64,000 nt of DNA from Jiella pacifica (GTDB lineage: Bacteria > Pseudomonadota > Alphaproteobacteria > Rhizobiales > Rhizobiaceae): the NCBI RefSeq assembly GCF_010500815.1, contig NZ_JAAAMG010000004.1, positions 221,566 through 285,565 on the forward strand. Reading direction: 5' to 3'. The notes under the pieces are model-generated. The model worked only from the letters and a program-made list of their open reading frames with translations. It made no database searches and had not been told where the DNA came from. A program made the translations under genes and the position numbers. This document shows, piece by piece, positions 42,116 through 51,971 of the stretch. How positions within the stretch are numbered: position 1 is the stretch's first letter; the number at the start of each line of letters is the position of its first letter.

Positions 42116-43456
42116 ATGGATGACGATACGAAGCGGCTCACCGAGACCGCCGAACGGCTGATTTCGGCAGCGAAAAAGGCCGGGGCCGATGCCGCCGACG
42201 CGGCCGTGGTCCGTTCGATCGGGCGGTCGGTCGAAGTCCGGCTCGGCAAGGTCGAGGACACCGAGAGCTCCGAAAGCGAGGACCTGGCGCTGCGCGTCTT
42301 CGTCGGGCAAAGGGTCGCGACCGTCTCCGCCGACGTTCATGCCGACATCGAGAGGCTGGCCGAGCGGGCCGTGGCGATGGCGAAGGTCTCGCCTGAAGAT
42401 CGCTTCGCCTCGCTCGCGCCGAAGGACCGTCTGGCCCCGAATGACGGGCTGGATCTCGATCTCTACGATCCGACGGAGCTTGCCAGCGACCGGATGGTCG
42501 AACAGGCTCTGGCGCTGGAGGAGGCCGCCCGCGCGATCTCCGGCGTGACGAATTCCGGCGGTGCGTCGGTCTCGGCCGGCGCCAGTGGTCTCGTCCTCGT
42601 CACCTCGGAAGGCTTCGTCGGCGAGAAGATGCGCTCGGGCTTTTCCCGCTCGGTCAGCGTCATCGCCGGCGAGGGCACGGCCATGGAGCGCGACTACGAC
42701 TTCGATTCGCGCATCCACTATGGCGATCTCGATGACCCCGAGGCGATCGGCCGGCGGGCCGGCGAGCGGGCGGTGCGGCGGCTCGGCGCCGGCAAGGTTC
42801 CGACCGGAAGCTACCCGATCGTCTTCGATCCGCGGGTGGCGCGGGGCCTGATCGGCAGTCTCGTCGGCGCGATCAACGGCGCGGCGATCGCCAGAAAGAC
42901 CAGCTTTCTCATGGACAAGATGGGCGAAATAGTGCTGCCGGCCTCCGTCTCGATCGTCGACGAGCCGCTGTTGTCGCGCCGGCCCGGCTCGCGTCCCTTC
43001 GACGGCGAGGGGGTGCGCGGCGAGACGATGTTCCTCGTCGAGGACGGCATCCTGAGGAACTGGCTGCTCGACACGGCGACGGCCAAGGAACTCGGCCTCT
43101 CCTCCAACGGCCGCGGGGCGCGCTCTTCGGGCGGTGTCTCGCCGTCTTCGAGCAACGTGTCGGTGACGCCGGGCGCCATGTCGCCTGAGGAACTGATCGC
43201 CGAGACGAAGAGCGGCATCTACGTCCACGAGCTGATCGGGCAGGGCACCAATCTGGTCACCGGCGACTACAGCCGCGGCGCCACCGGCTATCTCATCGAG
43301 AACGGCGAACTCACCCGTCCGGTTTCCGAGTTCACCGTCGCCGGCAACCTCAAGGAAATGCTCCTGTCGCTCACCCTTGCCAATGACCTCGACACCCGCT
43401 TTTCCCTCGTCGCGCCGACGATGCGCGTCGAGCGCATGACCGTGGCGGGGCACTGA
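42116..43456 (+). CDS. pmbA: Metalloprotease-related protein PmbA/TldE
   Basis: 446 residues, TldD/PmbA family. ISAAKKAGADAADAAVVRS at the start, VPTGSYPIVFDPRVARGLIG mid-protein, and the conserved end GATGYLIENGELTRPVSEFTVAGNL. PmbA (TldE) pairs with TldD, which carries the zinc-site HExxxH; no tldD is in this window. Together they process peptides such as microcin precursors and CcdA in E. coli. Divergent from the antiporter gene, 145 bp apart. Confidence 0.92.
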   Translation: MDDDTKRLTETAERLISAAKKAGADAADAAVVRSIGRSVEVRLGKVEDTESSESEDLALRVFVGQRVATVSADVHADIERLAERAVAMAKVSPEDRFASLAPKDRLAPNDGLDLDLYDPTELASDRMVEQALALEEAARAISGVTNSGGASVSAGASGLVLVTSEGFVGEKMRSGFSRSVSVIAGEGTAMERDYDFDSRIHYGDLDDPEAIGRRAGERAVRRLGAGKVPTGSYPIVFDPRVARGLIGSLVGAINGAAIARKTSFLMDKMGEIVLPASVSIVDEPLLSRRPGSRPFDGEGVRGETMFLVEDGILRNWLLDTATAKELGLSSNGRGARSSGGVSPSSSNVSVTPGAMSPEELIAETKSGIYVHELIGQGTNLVTGDYSRGATGYLIENGELTRPVSEFTVAGNLKEMLLSLTLANDLDTRFSLVAPTMRVERMTVAGH

Positions 43457-43460
43457 CGTC

Positions 43461-44264
43461 GTGGACGGCTTCTCCGCCAGCCTGGCCGACGATCTCGAGC
43501 TTCTGCGCGATGCCGCCTTGCGCGCCGGCGACGTCGCCATGGGCTATTTCCGCAAAGATCCGCAGGTCTGGTACAAACATGGCAACTCGCCGGTGAGCGA
43601 GGCCGACTACGCCGCCGATCGATGCCTGGAGGAAAGGCTGGCGGGAGCGCGGCCCGATTACGGCTGGGTGTCGGAAGAGATGCCGGCGTCGGACCGTGCC
43701 GCCGAGGTGCGCCACCGGGTGTTCGTCGTCGATCCGATCGACGGGACGAGAGCCTTCCTGCGCGGCGAGGACGTGTGGTGCGTCTCGGTCGCCGTTCTCG
43801 AGGCCGGGGTGCCGGTCGCCGGCGTCATCCATGTTCCGGCGCGAGGCGAGACCTTCGAGGCGACGGCGGACGGGTCCGCGCTCCTCAACGGCGTGCCCTG
43901 TTCGGCCAGCGCCGCGACCTCGGCGACCCGGATGCGGCTGTCGCTGCCCGATTCGATGCGCAAGAAGATCGCCGACGCCGAAGGGGACGCGGTCGAAGCG
44001 CTCGCCGCGATCCCCTCGCTCGCCTACCGTCTCGCCCTCGTCGCCTGCGGCCGGCTGGACGGCACGATCGTCCGCCCGCGCGCCAACGACTGGGACGTGG
44101 CGGCCGCAGATCTCATTCTCGAGCGGTCCGGCGGGCGCTTCGAAGACGTGGAAGGCCGGCGCTGGCGCTACGGCGAGGAAACCACCGCCCACGCCGTCAT
44201 GATCGCCGGCCCCCTTGGCTTGGCGCCTCGTTTGCGCGATATCGCCCGCAGTCTCGCCGCCTGA
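43461..44264 (+). CDS. 3'(2'),5'-bisphosphate nucleotidase / inositol monophosphatase family protein
   Basis: 267 residues. Inositol-phosphatase fold: SEADYAADRCLEERL, SEEMP, metal site VVDPIDGTRAFLRG, and the second signature NDWDVAAADLILERSGG. CysQ-type 3'-phosphoadenosine phosphatase is the likeliest member, but inositol-phosphate hydrolysis is possible. GTG start at 43461, four bases after the pmbA stop, so translation is probably coupled. Confidence 0.88.
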   Translation: MDGFSASLADDLELLRDAALRAGDVAMGYFRKDPQVWYKHGNSPVSEADYAADRCLEERLAGARPDYGWVSEEMPASDRAAEVRHRVFVVDPIDGTRAFLRGEDVWCVSVAVLEAGVPVAGVIHVPARGETFEATADGSALLNGVPCSASAATSATRMRLSLPDSMRKKIADAEGDAVEALAAIPSLAYRLALVACGRLDGTIVRPRANDWDVAAADLILERSGGRFEDVEGRRWRYGEETTAHAVMIAGPLGLAPRLRDIARSLAA

Positions 44265-44307
44265 GGGCACTCCACCCTTGCTCTGCCGCACCACAGGGAG
44301 CCCCGCC

Positions 44308-44538
44308 ATGCAGGAAGAAAAACCCAAGCAGCTGCTTCACCTCGTCTTCGGGGGGGAGCTCAGCAATCTCTCGACCGTCGAGTTCAAGGATCTGGAAAGC
44401 CTTGATATCGTCGGAATTTTCCCCGACTACGCCTCTGCGCTGACCGCCTGGCGCGGCAAGGCGCAGCAGACCGTCGACAACGCCGCGATGCGATATTTCA
44501 TCGTTCACATGCACAGGTTGCTCGACCCGCAAGACTGA
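44308..44538 (+). CDS. DUF4170 domain-containing protein
   Basis: 76 residues. LLHLVFGGELSNLSTVEFKD, VGIFPDYASALTAWRGKAQQT and YFIVHMHRLLDP match the small DUF4170 family found in rhizobial Kdo/lipid A clusters. Function unknown; perhaps an accessory of the lipid A genes that follow. ATG at 44308 chosen; the upstream in-frame ATG lies in the previous gene. Confidence 0.87.
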   Translation: MQEEKPKQLLHLVFGGELSNLSTVEFKDLESLDIVGIFPDYASALTAWRGKAQQTVDNAAMRYFIVHMHRLLDPQD

Positions 44539-44563
44539 CCGAAACGAAGCCGAAAGGGTCGAC

Positions 44564-45382
44564 GTGTCGCGTACCATGTCGGATGACGAGTCTCTCGTGC
44601 CAGTGCCGGTGCCGCGCTCCGACATGCCCGGTCATGTCGGCGGCAAGCCGAAGCGGCGCCCGTCGGCACCCGAGGTGCTGCGCCGGCTGGGCCGGTCGAA
44701 AGTTGCGATCGCCGCGGCCGGGGCTGCCGTCGGTGGCCTTCTGCGCCTCGTTCACGCCACCCAGCGGCGCGCCGACGGCTCTTCCGACTTCCGCCGCATC
44801 CTCACCGACGAGCATCCGGCCATCGTCGGGTTGTGGCATGGCCAGCACCTTCTGGCGCCGTTCTTCCGGCCGCGCGAACTGCCTTATGTCGCGCTTCTGT
44901 CGCGCAGCGCCGACGCCGAGATCAACGCCCGGGTTGTCGAGAGTTTCGGCATCTCGACGGTGCGCGGATCGGGCGGCCGAGAGGGCGTCAAAGCCAAGCG
45001 GGCGCAGCGCAAGGGCGGCGCCCGCGCGCTCGTCGCCCTGCGCCGCATGCTCGCCGGCGGAACCGGCGTCTGCATGATCGCCGACATTCCCAAGGGTACG
45101 CCGCGCGAGGCTGGGCTCGGCATCGTCACGCTCGCCAAGATCTCCGGCCGGCCGATCGTTCCAGCCGGGGCCGTCACCAGCCGCCACCACGTGCTTGCAC
45201 GAGCCTGGGACAAGACCCGCATTCCGCTGCCCTTCGGGCGGATCGCGGTCGTCATGGGGGCGCCGATCACGGTGCCGGCCGACGCCGACGACGCGCTCAT
45301 GGCGGAGAAGCGCCGCGAGGTGACGGCGGCGATCGAGGCCGCCAATCTCGCAGCCGAGCGGCTGGTCGGGACGAGGCGGTGA
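44564..45382 (+). CDS. Lysophospholipid acyltransferase family protein (DUF374), Kdo/lipid A cluster
   Basis: 272 residues. GLWHGQHLLAPFFRP has an H-x4 catalytic-like motif, followed by STVRGSGGREGVKA and IADIPKGTPREAGLGIVTLA. DUF374 proteins resemble late acyltransferases and sit beside waaA and lpxK. GTG at 44564 has AAAGGG six bases upstream; ATG at 44576 is the alternative. The stop overlaps the GTG of waaA. Confidence 0.87.
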   Translation: MSRTMSDDESLVPVPVPRSDMPGHVGGKPKRRPSAPEVLRRLGRSKVAIAAAGAAVGGLLRLVHATQRRADGSSDFRRILTDEHPAIVGLWHGQHLLAPFFRPRELPYVALLSRSADAEINARVVESFGISTVRGSGGREGVKAKRAQRKGGARALVALRRMLAGGTGVCMIADIPKGTPREAGLGIVTLAKISGRPIVPAGAVTSRHHVLARAWDKTRIPLPFGRIAVVMGAPITVPADADDALMAEKRREVTAAIEAANLAAERLVGTRR

Positions 45383-46710
45383 GCGACCCGATGACCCGTG
45401 CCGCCTTCGCCGCCTACCGCCTTGCCGGCGTCTTCGGCTATCCGTTCATCAAGCCCTATGTCGGCTGGCGGGTGGCCCGCGGCAAGGAGGACAAGCGCCG
45501 CCTGAAGGAGCGCTACGGCATCGCCGGCATGATCCGGCCCGAGCCGGGGCCACTGGTCTGGATTCACGCCGCCAGCGTCGGCGAAAGCGCGGCGGTCGCG
45601 CCGCTGGTCAGGACGATCGCCGCCGACGGCCTCGCGGTGGTGATGACCACCGGCACGACGACTTCGGCGCAGTTCGTCGAGGACCGCCTGGCCGATTGCG
45701 TCATCCATCAATACGTGCCGCTGGACGTCAGGCCGGCGGTGCGGCGGTTTCTCGATCACTGGCGCCCGGATCTCGCCATCGTCGCCGAAAGCGAGATCTG
45801 GCCCGTGACGATCCACGAGCTTTCGGCCCGGCGCATTCCGCAGATCCTGGTCAACGCCCGGCTCTCCGACCGCTCATACCAACGCTGGAAGGGCAGGCCG
45901 CGGCTCGCCGAGGCGCTGTTCGAGAATTTCGCCCAGGTCGTCGCGCAGTCCGACATCGATGCCGAGCGGTTCCGTCTGCTCGGCGCGCCGGGGGTGACGC
46001 TCGCCGGCAATCTCAAGGCCGATGCCGAGCCGCTGCCCGCCGACCCGGCCTCGTTGGCAGAGCTCGACGCGGCGATCGGCCTTCGTCCGCGCTTTGCCGC
46101 GATCTCCACCCATCCAGGCGAGGAGGAGATCGTCGCCGAGGTGCACGAGCGGCTGAAATGGCGGCACGAGGGGCTTTTGACCCTCGTCGTTCCGCGCCAT
46201 GTCGAGCGCGGCGCAGCCATTGCCCGGATGCTTGCCGGCAAGGGGCTGGTGGTCAAGCGGCGCAGCCTGGGCGAATTGCCGGATCAGGATACGGACGTCT
46301 ATCTCGGCGATACGATGGGCGAACTCGGCGTCTATCTGAGGCTGTGCGAGATCGCCTTCATCGGCAAGTCGATCACCGGCCAGGGCGGCCAGAACCCGAT
46401 CGAGGCGGCGATGCTGTCGACCGGCATCCTGACCGGCCGCTACGTCCAGAACTTTCGCGACAGCTATCAGCGGCTTCTGCGCAACGGCGGTGCGCGGCTC
46501 GTCCGCGATACCGACACGCTGGCCGCCCAGCTCGACGGGCTGCTGCTCGATCCGATGCAGCGCATGGCCATGGCCGGCGCGGCGTTGCGCTCCGTCGACG
46601 AGATGCGCGGCGCGCTCGAACGGACGCTCGCCGCCCTCGACCCGTTCCTGCATCCGCTGCGCCTCTCCGTCAGCCTGGAGCGACGCGGCCGCGTCGTCGC
46701 CGGCCGTTGA
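45379..46710 (+). CDS. waaA: 3-deoxy-D-manno-octulosonic acid (Kdo) transferase
   Basis: 443 residues from GTG at 45379 (or 439 from ATG at 45391). Hallmarks: VWIHAASVGESAAVAPLV (catalytic Glu region), MTTGTTTSAQ, AESEIWPVTIHEL and GGQNPIEAAMLSTGILTGRY. Membrane-bound glycosyltransferase that adds Kdo to lipid A precursor. GTG overlaps the previous stop (GTGA), suggesting coupling with the DUF374 gene; it ends overlapping the lpxK start. Confidence 0.95.
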   Translation: MSDPMTRAAFAAYRLAGVFGYPFIKPYVGWRVARGKEDKRRLKERYGIAGMIRPEPGPLVWIHAASVGESAAVAPLVRTIAADGLAVVMTTGTTTSAQFVEDRLADCVIHQYVPLDVRPAVRRFLDHWRPDLAIVAESEIWPVTIHELSARRIPQILVNARLSDRSYQRWKGRPRLAEALFENFAQVVAQSDIDAERFRLLGAPGVTLAGNLKADAEPLPADPASLAELDAAIGLRPRFAAISTHPGEEEIVAEVHERLKWRHEGLLTLVVPRHVERGAAIARMLAGKGLVVKRRSLGELPDQDTDVYLGDTMGELGVYLRLCEIAFIGKSITGQGGQNPIEAAMLSTGILTGRYVQNFRDSYQRLLRNGGARLVRDTDTLAAQLDGLLLDPMQRMAMAGAALRSVDEMRGALERTLAALDPFLHPLRLSVSLERRGRVVAGR

Positions 46711-47753
46711 GGAGCGGACGGGCGCCGGACTTCTGGTGGCGGGATGCGACGCTTGCTTCCGATCTGCTCGTCCCGGCCGCCGCTGTCTATGGCTCGCTCG
46801 CCCGGCGAAACCTTCGAACGGGACGGCGAGTGGCCTTCGACGTGCCGGTCCTGTGCGTCGGAAACTTCACCGCCGGCGGCGGGGGCAAGACGCCCACCGC
46901 ACTGGCCCTTGCCGGCGCGGCAGCGGCGCTCGGCCGGCGGCCGGGCTTCGTTTCGCGCGGTCACGGCCGCAAGCGAAGTGGGGCGATGGTCGTCGAGCCG
47001 AGCCGGCATGGTGTCGCCGATGTCGGGGACGAGCCGCTGCTGCTTGCCGCCGCCGCGCCGACCGCGGTCGGCGCGGACCGTGCAGCCGCCCTGTCGCGGC
47101 TGTTGGAGGAAACCGACGCGGACTTCGCCATCATGGACGACGGCTTCCAGAGCCAGCGGCTGGCAATCGACTATGCTGTGATCGCTCTCGACGCCCGGCG
47201 CGGCATCGGCAACGGGCGGGTGATCCCGGCCGGCCCGCTCCGGGCGCCGCTGCTCGACCAGGTGCGCCGGGCCGATGCGCTTCTGGTCATCGGCGAGGGC
47301 GAGGGGCGGGAGAAACCGCTCCGGGCGATGGCCCGGGCCGGCCGCGCGATCTTCCAGGCAAGGCTCGTCTCGAAATCGCGGCACATCCTCATCGGCGAGC
47401 GGCTGCTCGCCTTTGCCGGCATCGCCGATCCGCAAAAATTCTACGCCTCCCTCGGCGAACTCGGGGCGGAGCTCGTCCAGACGCGAGACTTTCCCGACCA
47501 CCATGCCTTCACCGACGCCGAACTGGACGGACTGACCGAGACGGCGGCGAAGGAGAAGCTGATCCTCACCACCACCCGCAAGGACGCGGTGCGGCTCGCC
47601 ACCGGCAGCGAGGCGGCAAGGGCATTCCTGCAGGACTGCGCAGTGCTCGACGTCGCGCTGGAATTTGTCGGTGCTTCCGACGCCCGGCGGATCGTCGAAG
47701 CGACGCTCGCGGCCTTCGACAGACGGCGCTGGCGGATGGTCTCGAAATCCTGA
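46707..47753 (+). CDS. lpxK: Tetraacyldisaccharide 4'-kinase
   Basis: 348 residues. APDFWWRDATLASDLLVPAA at the N terminus, P-loop NFTAGGGGKTPTALAL, GFVSRGHGRK and FAIMDDGFQSQRL. Phosphorylates the 4' position of lipid A disaccharide. The start is TTG at 46707, overlapping the waaA stop (TTGA), with the usual R-x-APxFWW close behind; no ATG is present before the conserved part. Confidence 0.95.
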   Translation: MRSGRAPDFWWRDATLASDLLVPAAAVYGSLARRNLRTGRRVAFDVPVLCVGNFTAGGGGKTPTALALAGAAAALGRRPGFVSRGHGRKRSGAMVVEPSRHGVADVGDEPLLLAAAAPTAVGADRAAALSRLLEETDADFAIMDDGFQSQRLAIDYAVIALDARRGIGNGRVIPAGPLRAPLLDQVRRADALLVIGEGEGREKPLRAMARAGRAIFQARLVSKSRHILIGERLLAFAGIADPQKFYASLGELGAELVQTRDFPDHHAFTDAELDGLTETAAKEKLILTTTRKDAVRLATGSEAARAFLQDCAVLDVALEFVGASDARRIVEATLAAFDRRRWRMVSKS

Positions 47754-47800
47754 TGCTGACGCCGCCTCGGGCGGCGCCCTGATCCCGGCGGCCGGTTGCC

Positions 47801-48019
47801 TCAGGCGGCGCCGCCGGCGCGGAATTCGCGGTCGCGCTGGAACGACGCGGCCGCGTCGACATAGGCTTCCTGGCGCTCGACGCTCCAGTAGCGCAGGAGA
47901 TCGAGCGGGATCGGCTCGCCGGTCACGGCGCAGCGCACGTAGGAGCCGGCCCTGATCACCTGGAAGTCCGGGGTGCCGTAGCGCAGCTTCGCCTCGCCGG
48001 AATTCTCGAAACGGTTCAT
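47801..48019 (-). CDS. DUF2093 domain-containing protein
   Basis: 72 residues. AKLRYGTPDFQVIRAGSYVRC, AVTGEPIPLDLLRYWSVERQ and EAYVDAAAS are the DUF2093 signature. Small alphaproteobacterial protein, function unknown, regularly near lpxK. Minus strand, 117 bp past mutL, which runs the same way. Confidence 0.92.
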   Translation of the reverse strand: MNRFENSGEAKLRYGTPDFQVIRAGSYVRCAVTGEPIPLDLLRYWSVERQEAYVDAAASFQRDREFRAGGAA

Positions 48020-48136
48020 GGGGCCCTCGGGATCAAACGTTCAGGGCCATCGTCCCAGAAGGGGAGGCCGCTCTTCAAATCGCCAGCCGCACTACGCCCT
48101 TTGCCGGGCAAAATCAAACCTTGCCGGTTTGGCCGG

Positions 48137-50029
48137 CTATCTGCGGCCGAACAGCTTCTCGATGTCGTCGAGGCCGAGTTCGATGAAGGTCGGGCGGCCG
48201 TGATTGCATTGGCTCGCCGAGGGCGTGCGCTCCATGCCCCGCAACAGCGCGTTCATCTCGTCGAGTTTCAGAACCCGCCCCGAGCGCACCGAGCCGTGGC
48301 AGGCGACCGTCGCGGCGACGTGGTCGATCCGGCTGGTCACCGTGTCCCTGGTGCCGAATTCGGCGAGTTCGTCGGACAGATCGCGCAAAAGCCGGGCAAT
48401 GTCGATCTGGCCGAGGATCGCCGGCGTCTCCCGCACCGCGATGGCGGCCGGGCCGAACCGTTCGATGCCGAGGCCGAGGCGGGCGAGATCGGCCGCATGT
48501 TCGCAAAGCCGCTCGGCGTCGTCGGCGGACAGGTCGACGATCTCCGGGATGAGCAGCATCTGGGAGGGCAGCGCCCGGCCGTGGATCGCCTCCTTCAGCG
48601 CCTCGTAGACGAGCCGCTCGTGGGCCGCGTGCTGGTCGACGATGACGAGCCCTCGCTCGGTCTCGGCGACGATGTAGTTGCCGTGAAGCTGCGCTCGGGC
48701 GGCGCCGAGCGGATAGGTCTCGGGCTGCGACGACGCGTCGGGACCGGCAAACACCTCTCTTGCGGCATCGGTGTCGGACATGGCGGCGGCCATCGCCGTT
48801 CCTGCCGGTGGCGGAGTGGTGGCCGAGAAATCCGGCAGCCGCTCGATCGTGGTGGTGCCGGCCGGCTCGAGCGGCCGGAACGCCGACCCGCCGGGAACGT
48901 ACGGTGCCTGTCTCGGCGCAGCGAAGCCCTCGGCGAAGTAGCCGCCCGGCGCAAATCCGTCGAAGCGACGCGGTGCCGGCGTCACCGTGTCGGCCTTCGC
49001 CCGCATGCGCGCCAGAACGCCTGCTGCCCCTTCCGACGAGGATCGCAGCCCGCTCTCGGCAAAAGCCTGGCGCAGCGCGCCGACGATCAGGCCGCGGACG
49101 AGGCCGGGATCGCGGAAGCGCACGTCCGCCTTGGCCGGATGGACGTTGACGTCGACTAGGGCCGGGTCGAGCGTCAGGAACAGGACGGCGACGGGATGGC
49201 GATCCTTCGCCATGACGTCCGAATAGCCGCCCCGCAGCGCCGAGACGAGCATCTTGTCGCGCACCGGCCGGCCGTTGACGAAAAGGAACTGCTGCAGTGA
49301 ATTGCCGCGCGAAAAGGTCGGCAGGCCGGCAAGCCCGGTGAGGCGGACGTCCTCCCGCTCGGCGTCGATCGCCACGGAATTCGTCGCGAAATCCCCGCCG
49401 ACCACCTGGGCGATCCGCTCGCCCATGTCCCGGGCGGCGGGAAACACCGTGGTCGTGCGGTCCGGCCCGGAAATCTCGAAGCGGATTTCCGGCTCGGCCA
49501 GCGCGAGGCGCCGGACGATGTCGGTGATCGCCGCCGATTCCGCTCGCTCGCTCTTCAGGAACTTCAGCCGGGCCGGCACCTTCTGGAAGAGGTCGCGGAC
49601 CTCGACGACGGTGCCGCGCGACAGCGCCGTCGGCCGCGGTCCCTCGCAGCGGCCGTGATCGACGAGAATCTCGAAGGCTTCGCGATTCCCCTCTGCCCGC
49701 GAGCGCAGGGAGAGCCTGGCGACGGAGCCGACGGACGGCAGCGCCTCGCCGCGAAAGCCGAGGGTGGCGATGCGATCAAGGCCCCCGGACAGCTTCGATG
49801 TGCAGTGGCGGCGGACGGCGAGGGAAAGTTCATTCTCGGGAATGCCGCAGCCGTCGTCGGTGACCCGCAACAGCGTCTTGCCGCCGCCGGCCGTGGCGAT
49901 CTCGATGCGCGAGGCCCCGGCATCGACGGCGTTCTCGACCAGCTCCTTGACGACGCTAGCCGGCCGCTCGACCACTTCGCCGGCGGCGATCTGGTCGATC
50001 AGATGATCGTCGAGCTTGACGATGGCCAA
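48137..50029 (-). CDS. mutL: DNA mismatch repair protein MutL
   Basis: 630 residues. GHKL ATPase: [46 protein letters not shown]-terminal dimerisation/nuclease domain with [12 protein letters not shown], which fits the DQHA(x)2E(x)4E metal-binding motif, plus [10 protein letters not shown] and CNHGRPTF. So this MutL probably nicks DNA itself, as expected where MutH is absent. Pairs with MutS, not in this window. Long poorly conserved linker (about 330-440). Confidence 0.97.
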   Translation of the reverse strand: MAIVKLDDHLIDQIAAGEVVERPASVVKELVENAVDAGASRIEIATAGGGKTLLRVTDDGCGIPENELSLAVRRHCTSKLSGGLDRIATLGFRGEALPSVGSVARLSLRSRAEGNREAFEILVDHGRCEGPRPTALSRGTVVEVRDLFQKVPARLKFLKSERAESAAITDIVRRLALAEPEIRFEISGPDRTTTVFPAARDMGERIAQVVGGDFATNSVAIDAEREDVRLTGLAGLPTFSRGNSLQQFLFVNGRPVRDKMLVSALRGGYSDVMAKDRHPVAVLFLTLDPALVDVNVHPAKADVRFRDPGLVRGLIVGALRQAFAESGLRSSSEGAAGVLARMRAKADTVTPAPRRFDGFAPGGYFAEGFAAPRQAPYVPGGSAFRPLEPAGTTTIERLPDFSATTPPPAGTAMAAAMSDTDAAREVFAGPDASSQPETYPLGAARAQLHGNYIVAETERGLVIVDQHAAHERLVYEALKEAIHGRALPSQMLLIPEIVDLSADDAERLCEHAADLARLGLGIERFGPAAIAVRETPAILGQIDIARLLRDLSDELAEFGTRDTVTSRIDHVAATVACHGSVRSGRVLKLDEMNALLRGMERTPSASQCNHGRPTFIELGLDDIEKLFGRR

Positions 50030-50268
50030 GGTCTTCTCCGCTCCGCGTCGATCTCACCACCGCCGTTCTAGTCGCGCCGGACCCGGCGGGCAAACCGCGC
50101 GGCCGCGTGCATCCGGCGCAAACGGGTTTTTCCACCAGCGACTTGCGGCTAGCGACGGCTGCAGATGGCGCGCGGTTGGTTCAATCTCTCTGCTCTCACG
50201 ATTGATTTACCGAGCGATGCAACCATAAGATAGAAAAGCTGACCGATCGAGCGGAGGCGACGACGACG

Positions 50269-51069
50269 ATGCCGAGCCGGGGACCGTCCCGCATCCAGCT
50301 TTCGGCCGGACTCTTCTGCCTTGCCCTGACGGCAGTCCCGCAGGATGCCGGTGCTGGCGCCTGGGCGCTGGCCGAGGGAAGCGGCGAGGTCATCGCGACC
50401 GGCCTGTCTTCCACCGCCGACGAGGCCTTCGGTTCCAGTGGCGCCGCGCCGGCGCGGGCGGCCTTCATGAAGGGAAGCGCCAGCCTCTTCGTCCAGCACG
50501 GCTGGACCGACCGGCTGACGGTCTTCGCCAAGGTCGAGGCGGGGCGCGAAGCGGACGACATTTCGGGCCATGCTCGTTCGGGCCTCTCGGAGTTCACGGC
50601 CGGCGCCCGCTTTCAGTTTTATGCCAGCGACGGTTTCGTCGCCTCGGCCGGTCTCTCCGGCCGCGTTGACGACGAGCGCGGCGAGGGGATCGACCTCGGC
50701 GGCGCAAGGATCGAGCCGCGGCTCGCCGCCGGCTACGGGTTCGAGCTTTTCGGCCTGCCGGCCTTCGTCGAGGCGGAGGCCGGCTATGGCTGGCGCGTGG
50801 CCGGCGAGGGCTTCGACGAGGCGAAGCTCGATCTCACCATCGGGCTTCGCCCCTGGAAGCGATGGCTCTTCCTCGCCCAGTCCTTTTCGACGATGGGGGT
50901 GGCAGGGCCTGATGGTTCGGACGACTACGCCCATCACAAGCTCCAGGGCTCGGTGGTCTACGACATCGCCGAGCACTGGTCCCTCCAGTCCGGCATCTTC
51001 GCGACGGTGGCGGGTAAAAATGCCCCGAAGGAGCGCGGCGTCGTTTCGGCGATCTGGTATCGTTACTGA
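50269..51069 (+). CDS. Hypothetical secreted beta-rich, likely outer-membrane protein
   Basis: 266 residues. Signal peptide (LSAGLFCLALTAVPQDAGAG) then WALAEGSGEVIATGLSS and many alternating beta strands (LTVFAKVEAGREAD; LSEFTAGARFQFYASDGFVA; PAFVEAEAGYGWRVAGEGFD), ending in WYRY, an aromatic C-terminal typical of outer-membrane barrels. I do not recognise a named family; role unknown. Its last 7 bp overlap the convergent DUF6064 gene. Confidence 0.75.
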   Translation: MPSRGPSRIQLSAGLFCLALTAVPQDAGAGAWALAEGSGEVIATGLSSTADEAFGSSGAAPARAAFMKGSASLFVQHGWTDRLTVFAKVEAGREADDISGHARSGLSEFTAGARFQFYASDGFVASAGLSGRVDDERGEGIDLGGARIEPRLAAGYGFELFGLPAFVEAEAGYGWRVAGEGFDEAKLDLTIGLRPWKRWLFLAQSFSTMGVAGPDGSDDYAHHKLQGSVVYDIAEHWSLQSGIFATVAGKNAPKERGVVSAIWYRY

Positions 51070-51893
51070 CGGCGCGTCGTCGGCAGGAGTGCCTCTCCCC
51101 CGGCGGCTTTGATGCGGCCGGGAATGCGGGGGGCTTCGCCGGGTCGGGGCGGTGCGCGGCGCGTCGCCGTCCCGTCGTGCGCCTCTTCGGATCGAGCGAA
51201 CTCGAAGGCTGTCTGTCGCGGCAGCACGAGCGCGACGAGGCCGACCAGCATGGCGAGGGCGAGGCACAGGGCTTCGGTCTGCATCTCTAGGCCGTAGAGG
51301 GTGAGCGCGCTGGCGGCGAGCCAGATCACCGGCACGAGGGAGAGAGCGTAGCGCCATCTTGAACGCCACGATGCCAGGAAGCCGAGCGCCACGAGCGCGG
51401 TCGGATCGGGCGCGAGAGCGAACCATTCGAGGCTCGCCGCTTCGCGGCCCGTCGCCAGTTCGGCCGCCGGATGGCCGAAGAGCCCATAGAGGACGACGAG
51501 AGCGGCCACCAGGCGGGTCAAGGGTGAAGCGGCATTTCCCCATCGAGACGGGCCGGTCGCGAAAACCGCGACGACGGCTGCGAGAAGGAGAAGCCCCGCC
51601 TGTGCGACGAAGGCCCAGCCGGGATAGACCGCTGCAAAGTTGATCGTCCGGTAGACCCCGAAGAAGAAGAACCAGGCGCTCGCGAGGAAAGCGGTCGCAA
51701 GCAGCATCGCGGCGCCCTGATCGGCGAGGGCCGGGAGGCGCCGGCGAAGGCCGAGGAGGACGAGGGCGAGTGCGATCCCGGCGAGCGCCAGCGGCCACAG
51801 GGCGGCGGTCATCTGGCCGAACAGGCCCCGATAGATCGTCGCGTCGAAGAGCAGGAAATCCTGCAGCGAATAGGTCGACAGGTCGGCAAGCAT
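51063..51893 (-). CDS. DUF6064 family membrane protein
   Basis: 276 residues with about seven hydrophobic helices (LWPLALAGIALALVLLGL; LATAFLASAWFFFFGVYRTI; VAQAGLLLLAAVVAVFATG). The start YSLQDFLLFDATIYRGLFG, and INFAAVYPGWAFVAQA, agree with DUF6064. Inner-membrane protein of unknown function. A cytosolic Arg/Pro-rich tail follows the last helix. Confidence 0.8.
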   Translation of the reverse strand: MLADLSTYSLQDFLLFDATIYRGLFGQMTAALWPLALAGIALALVLLGLRRRLPALADQGAAMLLATAFLASAWFFFFGVYRTINFAAVYPGWAFVAQAGLLLLAAVVAVFATGPSRWGNAASPLTRLVAALVVLYGLFGHPAAELATGREAASLEWFALAPDPTALVALGFLASWRSRWRYALSLVPVIWLAASALTLYGLEMQTEALCLALAMLVGLVALVLPRQTAFEFARSEEAHDGTATRRAPPRPGEAPRIPGRIKAAGGEALLPTTRRQ

Positions 51894-51971
51894 GGACGGG
51901 GTCTCAAAGGTGGAGGGCGAGGAAGGTTGCGGCCGCCGGCATGGACGAAGGGTCGGAGCCGGCGGTTCCGA

